Of a stretch of DNA of 64,000 bases, positions 60,301 through 64,000 are shown piece after piece. The notes under the pieces were generated by a model. The model had not been told where the DNA came from. It did no database searches and saw nothing but the letters and a program-made list of their open reading frames with translations. This DNA comes from Bacteroidota bacterium (GTDB lineage: Bacteria; Bacteroidota; Bacteroidia; NS11-12g; UBA9320), in the NCBI GenBank assembly GCA_016124755.1, contig WGNA01000012.1:19420-83419 (forward strand). The letters are read 5' to 3'. A program made the position numbers and the translations under genes. Within the stretch, counting starts at the first letter, position 1. Every line of letters starts with the position of its first letter.

Positions 60301-63300
60301 ATCCGGTTGTGAATCCTTATAAAATGATGGCTTTCCACCTGCCTACCGGTCTGATTGATTCAACTTTTTTTTATTGGGACACTGATTCATCGACCTACTA
60401 TTATCTTCAAAAATCAGGGAATCAATTTGAAGCAATCGGTGCTCAACTTGAAGTAATCACCGAACCCGACGGTTCCAGATTCTACAAAGACGTCGTGTTT
60501 TCACGTTTCAATTTTTTGCCAAAAACAGAAGCCCGTTATTATGAGCATCAACCGCACGTTGGAGGAGCATCTAAACTCGATTTCAAAATCTCCACAGCTT
60601 ATATGCCCGGCTACGCATATTTTTATTTCACGAATGGAACAGACACTATTTTTATTGATAAGCAAGACATTGTAAATAAAAACGGAGCAGAATTATCCGC
60701 CATTGTAGATTTCAGATCCCGATCCGGATCATTTGATCTGGTAATCGTTATTCCCTCCGATACTACCTTGTTAATTCCGAATGCCGTTTTTATCGAAACT
60801 GCAACATCTCCTGTTCTTAAACTCTCACTTCAGGCACACACTTATCTGCGCAAAGGTTTATCTAATTCTACGCAGTTAACCATTACAAACACCGGTAATA
60901 CAGATGCTCTTTTAATTCCTCTGCTGATTCACACCAATGGCAATCTCACTATTACCCCCCTGACTGACGTCGTTAAAGATTCGACTTTAAAAATTATTAA
61001 ATATTCAGACTATCAAATAAATAGTATCCCGGTTTCAGGTGATCGTAATACGTTGGTTTTAATTCCGGAAATAAGTGCCAATTCAAATGTTAAATTAGAA
61101 CTCAATTTTGTTTCCTCAACAGAAGGTGTTGTTCCCTATGAAATAAGAATTGGAAATCCGTTGTTGGGCGGAGTTAACCGCAATTGGGATTCCTCAGAAT
61201 TTCGAATGATTCAGCACTACATGAATTGTGAATTCTTGGGAGATACTGCGAAACAGACTAATTGCTTTAATGAAATTTTCAAAAATCGTTTAGCTGGAAA
61301 TCTTGCTTCTATAAATGAATCGATTTGGTTAACAGATAATACCTTTCTCACAGATCCCAACCGCGCTCCTCAACACGCAGTAACACATGTAATAAATGTT
61401 GCAGATTACACCACCGACTTTGTTAAATGTGTTAAAACTTCCTCTTCGGATTGGGGTTTACTTGGGAAGCGTTCAGCACAAACCATGATTTTAAAATTAA
61501 TGAATCAACCGCTGTCCGATTCCTGTGATCTCAAAGATTCAAAAGGTTTGTCGTATACATGTATTGACAGTATTGTCGGATCATTCACCGTGATAAATTC
61601 TTTGGATCCCAATATTAAATCGGGCCCGTTAGGCTTCAATGGCACTCGTTTCGTAAAACAATTCCCCGAAGATGCCGGGTTCAGAATTCAATTTGAAAAT
61701 GATAAAAGTGCATCCGCTCCTGCCCAACACATTGTAATTACCGATACGCTGGATTTAAATCTTTTTGATCTCAGCACTCTGAGGTTTAACGCTATCAAAC
61801 TTGGAAGCTCTAAATATGTAATTAATAATTCTACCGACCGGCTCAACCATCTAATACCGGTTACGAGTATTTACGATATTGCGTTAAAAACAACATCGTA
61901 TCTGGATACGAAAACCGGAGTCCTACAAATTGATTTGCTATCCGTCAATGCAGAGACCGGCAAGGCTGAAGACGTAAAAGCCACGGAAGGTTTACTCCCC
62001 CCGAATAACAGCGATGATATCGGTTTGGGCTTTGTCGACTTTGAAGTAAAATTTAAACCCGGCGTTAGTCCTGTTACCGCAAAAAATTCTGCTTCAATCG
62101 TATTTGATTACAATCAACCGATTCAGACCAATACCTGGGAATTGACAGCCGACACAACGGCTCCCGTGAGCAGCATTTCTTCCGTTACCTCAGGGATTAA
62201 TTCTTATGCAGAAGTTCACTGGAAAGCTACCGACAATGTTTCCGAGGAATACCATTATGATATTTATAAATCTGAAAATAACGGTCCTTTTAAACTATGG
62301 CTTTACCATACAACCTCCGAAAGTGCTTATTTAAGTACAACCTGCGGCGTAGAATATAATTTCTTCAGTATTGCTACCGACAAGGCCGGAAATACGGAGA
62401 ACATGAAAGTTCTTTCTGAATATTCTTTTACCCCGGATTGCAGTATCGTAAATCAATTAGACATCAATTTAGAAATTAAAGGTTCACGAAAAGGAAGCCA
62501 GTCTTTTTATGTCGGCGAGAACGACAAACAGGTGAACTATGTAGTAAATGTTGCATTAAAAAACCCATCGGATACGAGCTATTGGATTAAAGACGTATTG
62601 GTAAAACTGAATAAAAATCCTTTGGCTATTAAGTCTTGTTTTATCGATTCTGTAATTTTTAATGGTACCAAATACTTTGTAAACAAAAGCCTGATGAATG
62701 GCTCGAACAAACTGTTGAGTTTGAACACTTCTTTTGGAAGAGTAGAATATTGGGCTATTGCCACTGATAGTTCCATAAACCTGACAGTAAAGGCGCTGAC
62801 ATCTAATGGTGAAGAATATGTGGAAGGAAACATCGACGGCATTGCAGAATTAAAATCTTCATTACCGGTTAAATTCTCCTGGTATTTAAGACAAAATATT
62901 GATTGGACTTTTCCGCATCTTTCTGAATTTACTTTCGATGGAATTGCAGAAGTCAACGGCGGTTTTATGTCTGATCCGGCTAAATCATCGCTCATAATGG
63001 ATAAGCTTGCGCCCAATACCACTCTCCGCTTCGCACCAACAGGTGGTAATAATATTCAACTTCATTGGGGTTCTGAAGATCAACATTCGGGTTTAAAATC
63101 ATACGAAATTTCTCTTTACAAGGATGGAACTAAACTTTTCACATCAACACGAATCCCAAGTGACACCTCATACAATCTTACGCTGAGTTCGTCGGCAGTT
63201 CACAAATTTGTGGTTCTGGCTACCGATAGCGTCGGGAATGTTGAGATTGAAGACTCTGAAAATACTATTGACAATCTGTACCAAAGGCTTCTTGGAATTG

Positions 63301-63533
63301 AAAATCCTTCGGTTTTGGTGAAAGTGTTTCCCAATCCGGCAGACCATTACATTACCATAATTCCCACACCCGTTTTCTGTCGCATTTATTCGGTTTCCGG
63401 AGAACTTCTGGTTTCAAATCCGTCAGCTGAAAATGGCAGATTTTTCATCGGTGAATTACCCGAAGGATTATATTTTCTCGAAGTTCATTATAAAGATCAA
63501 ACCGGGCGCTTTCCTTTGATGATTAGCCGATAA
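57342..63533 (+). CDS. Giant surface protein with propeller and DPNIK-type modules, T9SS type-A
   Basis: A 2063-residue protein with a clear signal peptide (SAQFTLLLCLTCLNVWG-QQ). Residues about 25-1020 look like one or more beta-propellers (LWLGGKFDILNYS, FIYASGYFKINYAGR). The middle holds a unit shared with the 49.9-54.9 kb protein (SLDPNIKSGPLG...GFRIQFENDKSASAPAQHIV, then ITDTLDLNLFDLSTLRF). This domain (DUF7619-like, from memory) is common in Bacteroidota surface proteins. Two Fn3-like units follow (VHWKATDNVSEEYHYDIYKS and LHWGSEDQHSGLKSYEISLY). The tail VKVFPNPADHYITIIP...GLYFLEVHYK is a T9SS type-A signal. It is probably a surface adhesin or structural protein. Confidence 0.88.
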   Translation: MKRSAQFTLLLCLTCLNVWGQQANYYTGIPVIDNRNSYSKIFTYGDSIYLIDSDPNYLSRPAYGVGYYESFNGPPIFKDVIDQRYKDGYQLFELFKYNDFYYSFGLNGYHNFCVLRIDTSGKTDIYIAKEDGVDYYKENFKNFKANPFASFGIVNDTLFMCYPDEGVFSMRSYAFNLNTQEFLQYDFNGLSKKMNARITGFQSVDQKLIINSFDADNLQIVNLDPKIIIYDLVADSVVSILKGKLNHQIFLKNDTICFHKTEAIGSYSPRITMLDLKTGLPTYNLNSSNNPIRLGSDFKNYSFKNNGVVKASATDVHGDLYFSAQTTPLIVRKLDCDFNMSPTFRYEDTSETSEVFSMLADENKLWLGGKFDILNYSKDSLIRILDTATGKVIKSLISATGEVTSMAQDENFIYASGYFKINYAGRAYEHHLRISKSTLKIDTNWVLTKIPAYSKLFIKDSFLILSGDLFVSSAGKSLKGHLALNRYTGDTLNLLIPRDNPPTEILAVSSDTLLYATEQGVFRLLNSSSHPDTLLHQNQIRIVSIIRKKDTLFIAYYTTVADGESKIIAFNIKTLQPLEFNTLFDEKIATLNFLCNSLFAGGYFSSSNMLPAGSDAGQLMSSQNVLKPLKFTGDSIPESYPFEITSRLKSDSLLFDFPINYKDKLYVKITDVKNGIIKVVSLNTLPLVYASNWLHYTCSSFDVDGDWLYALRNTSDTIDVFNLSSPPQHFAFNRGGKFTNISDRKILMDNGKMLITNVDKDIQIFSSGVSGVNLHTRQPLGNLLNIPIDKINDAINVDSFLLLSCEYKGDKAVSRINLKTGEYTVLYNVDDLESRNSISQHGDTIFFYDLSNNLCSINFRTPGTVVKNVNSLYGKMIDARIYASRKLSSQTNEIYSTDVIHGGLKSECIYPSSENLIGGISNIYKTSNHCLSFFTRNTSSGRTTYRLANANGEILIQRDIPKILLMNSTTLLTFQQVGDFLVFKQPNPVVNPYKMMAFHLPTGLIDSTFFYWDTDSSTYYYLQKSGNQFEAIGAQLEVITEPDGSRFYKDVVFSRFNFLPKTEARYYEHQPHVGGASKLDFKISTAYMPGYAYFYFTNGTDTIFIDKQDIVNKNGAELSAIVDFRSRSGSFDLVIVIPSDTTLLIPNAVFIETATSPVLKLSLQAHTYLRKGLSNSTQLTITNTGNTDALLIPLLIHTNGNLTITPLTDVVKDSTLKIIKYSDYQINSIPVSGDRNTLVLIPEISANSNVKLELNFVSSTEGVVPYEIRIGNPLLGGVNRNWDSSEFRMIQHYMNCEFLGDTAKQTNCFNEIFKNRLAGNLASINESIWLTDNTFLTDPNRAPQHAVTHVINVADYTTDFVKCVKTSSSDWGLLGKRSAQTMILKLMNQPLSDSCDLKDSKGLSYTCIDSIVGSFTVINSLDPNIKSGPLGFNGTRFVKQFPEDAGFRIQFENDKSASAPAQHIVITDTLDLNLFDLSTLRFNAIKLGSSKYVINNSTDRLNHLIPVTSIYDIALKTTSYLDTKTGVLQIDLLSVNAETGKAEDVKATEGLLPPNNSDDIGLGFVDFEVKFKPGVSPVTAKNSASIVFDYNQPIQTNTWELTADTTAPVSSISSVTSGINSYAEVHWKATDNVSEEYHYDIYKSENNGPFKLWLYHTTSESAYLSTTCGVEYNFFSIATDKAGNTENMKVLSEYSFTPDCSIVNQLDINLEIKGSRKGSQSFYVGENDKQVNYVVNVALKNPSDTSYWIKDVLVKLNKNPLAIKSCFIDSVIFNGTKYFVNKSLMNGSNKLLSLNTSFGRVEYWAIATDSSINLTVKALTSNGEEYVEGNIDGIAELKSSLPVKFSWYLRQNIDWTFPHLSEFTFDGIAEVNGGFMSDPAKSSLIMDKLAPNTTLRFAPTGGNNIQLHWGSEDQHSGLKSYEISLYKDGTKLFTSTRIPSDTSYNLTLSSSAVHKFVVLATDSVGNVEIEDSENTIDNLYQRLLGIENPSVLVKVFPNPADHYITIIPTPVFCRIYSVSGELLVSNPSAENGRFFIGELPEGLYFLEVHYKDQTGRFPLMISR

Positions 63534-63703
63534 GAAATATTCTCCATCTTTTACAGAAGCTGATCAGGTTTTTGGGACTTTCTAATTTTCAGGGCTTCAA
63601 ATACCCTTGATAGTTCATATATTCCAAGAACACCTATTCGTGAAGTATATACCTTAATTCAATAATTAATTTGAGTTGAATTAAAATTTCCAGAATAACC
63701 TAA

Positions 63704-64000
63704 AATGCTTCTCCGTTTTTTAAAACCAACAACCAACTTATGGATTACTTCCATTTTAGATGTAAAAAGAACAAAATGAATTGTGCGAAGCGGATCTTAA
63801 AACATAAATAGGATCGCGTGTGTGGGCCGTCGGAAAGGCGGGATAGCCCCGGAGCGAATTTGTCATTTGGTAGAAAATCGGGGAAAGTGCTTGACACCTC
63901 TTTCCCCAGATTTTCAACAAATGATAAAGGGCGCTTGGGCAGCTTTCTTTCCGACTTGATTTTTTGCTTACTTTTTTATCAAGAAAAAAGTGAGAAGAAA
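63704..64000 (+). mobile_element. MITE-like structured repeat, copy 5 (cut by window edge)
   Basis: Left terminus AATGCTTCTCCG at 63704. GTGCGAAGCGGATC, GTCGGAAAG, the large hairpin (GTCATTTG...AACAAATG) and the T-rich palindrome then follow in order, to the end of the window. The right terminus lies outside. It is in the same orientation as copy 4. The 170 bases between the preceding stop and this element contain no recognisable feature. Confidence 0.82.

Overview
The window is a chromosomal segment of a Bacteroidota bacterium, most likely a gliding-lineage or Flavobacteriia/Sphingobacteriia-type member. The evidence is eight large secreted proteins with type IX secretion (T9SS) C-terminal signals, a topoisomerase I without zinc fingers, a short ATP synthase epsilon subunit, an F1-beta subunit with the Bacteroidota insertion, and promoters of the Bacteroidota form TTTG-N18..21-TAnnTTTG. 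I see no rRNA, tRNA, CRISPR array, phage or transposase gene. About 46 % of the window encodes T9SS cargo.

Layout. 1-11.2 kb: the 3' part of topA, a transglutaminase-like protein, two large T9SS type-B proteins and a DUF2027/Smr protein. 11.3-14.4 kb: repeat copy 1 and a polyamine pair (deoxyhypusine-synthase-like protein and arginine decarboxylase) separated by a large imperfect palindrome. 14.5-19.1 kb: a TPR protein, a DUF6934-like gene with a 51-residue partner, a von Willebrand A protein and aminopeptidase P. 19.3-28.2 kb: repeat copy 2, a secreted cytochrome c/copper monooxygenase-like protein, a secreted propeller protein, a 46-residue antitoxin-like ORF, an ECF sigma factor with a large anti-sigma-like membrane protein, and an ORF6N gene split by repeat copy 3. 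28.2-40 kb: housekeeping genes (alaS, an M23 peptidase, a MerR regulator, pdxJ, an Hpt protein with a sigma-54 response regulator, atpD-atpC). 40-64 kb: a 1918-residue mosaic surface protein, a polyprenol-type glycosyltransferase, transaldolase, SRP RNA, an unassigned structured RNA, an acyl-CoA carboxylase subunit, a 1.66-kresidue type-B T9SS protein whose signal peptide is out of frame, two more T9SS type-A proteins, and repeat copies 4 and 5.

The most interesting items are these. (1) A five-copy, roughly 330-380 bp non-coding element has terminal inverted repeats and nested hairpins, shows compensatory changes in one stem, and interrupts an ORF6N gene. (2) An approximately 176-nt RNA gene next to the SRP RNA gene has its own promoter and terminator; all three of its large hairpin loops carry GCACG, and its 5' and 3' ends can pair. 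(3) The signal peptide of the 49.9-54.9 kb surface protein lies in a different frame from the body, at poly-T tracts, which suggests phase variation, slippage or a sequence error. (4) The DUF6934-like gene and its small downstream ORF look like a two-gene module.

Product names come from motif and family recognition by eye; no database search was run.
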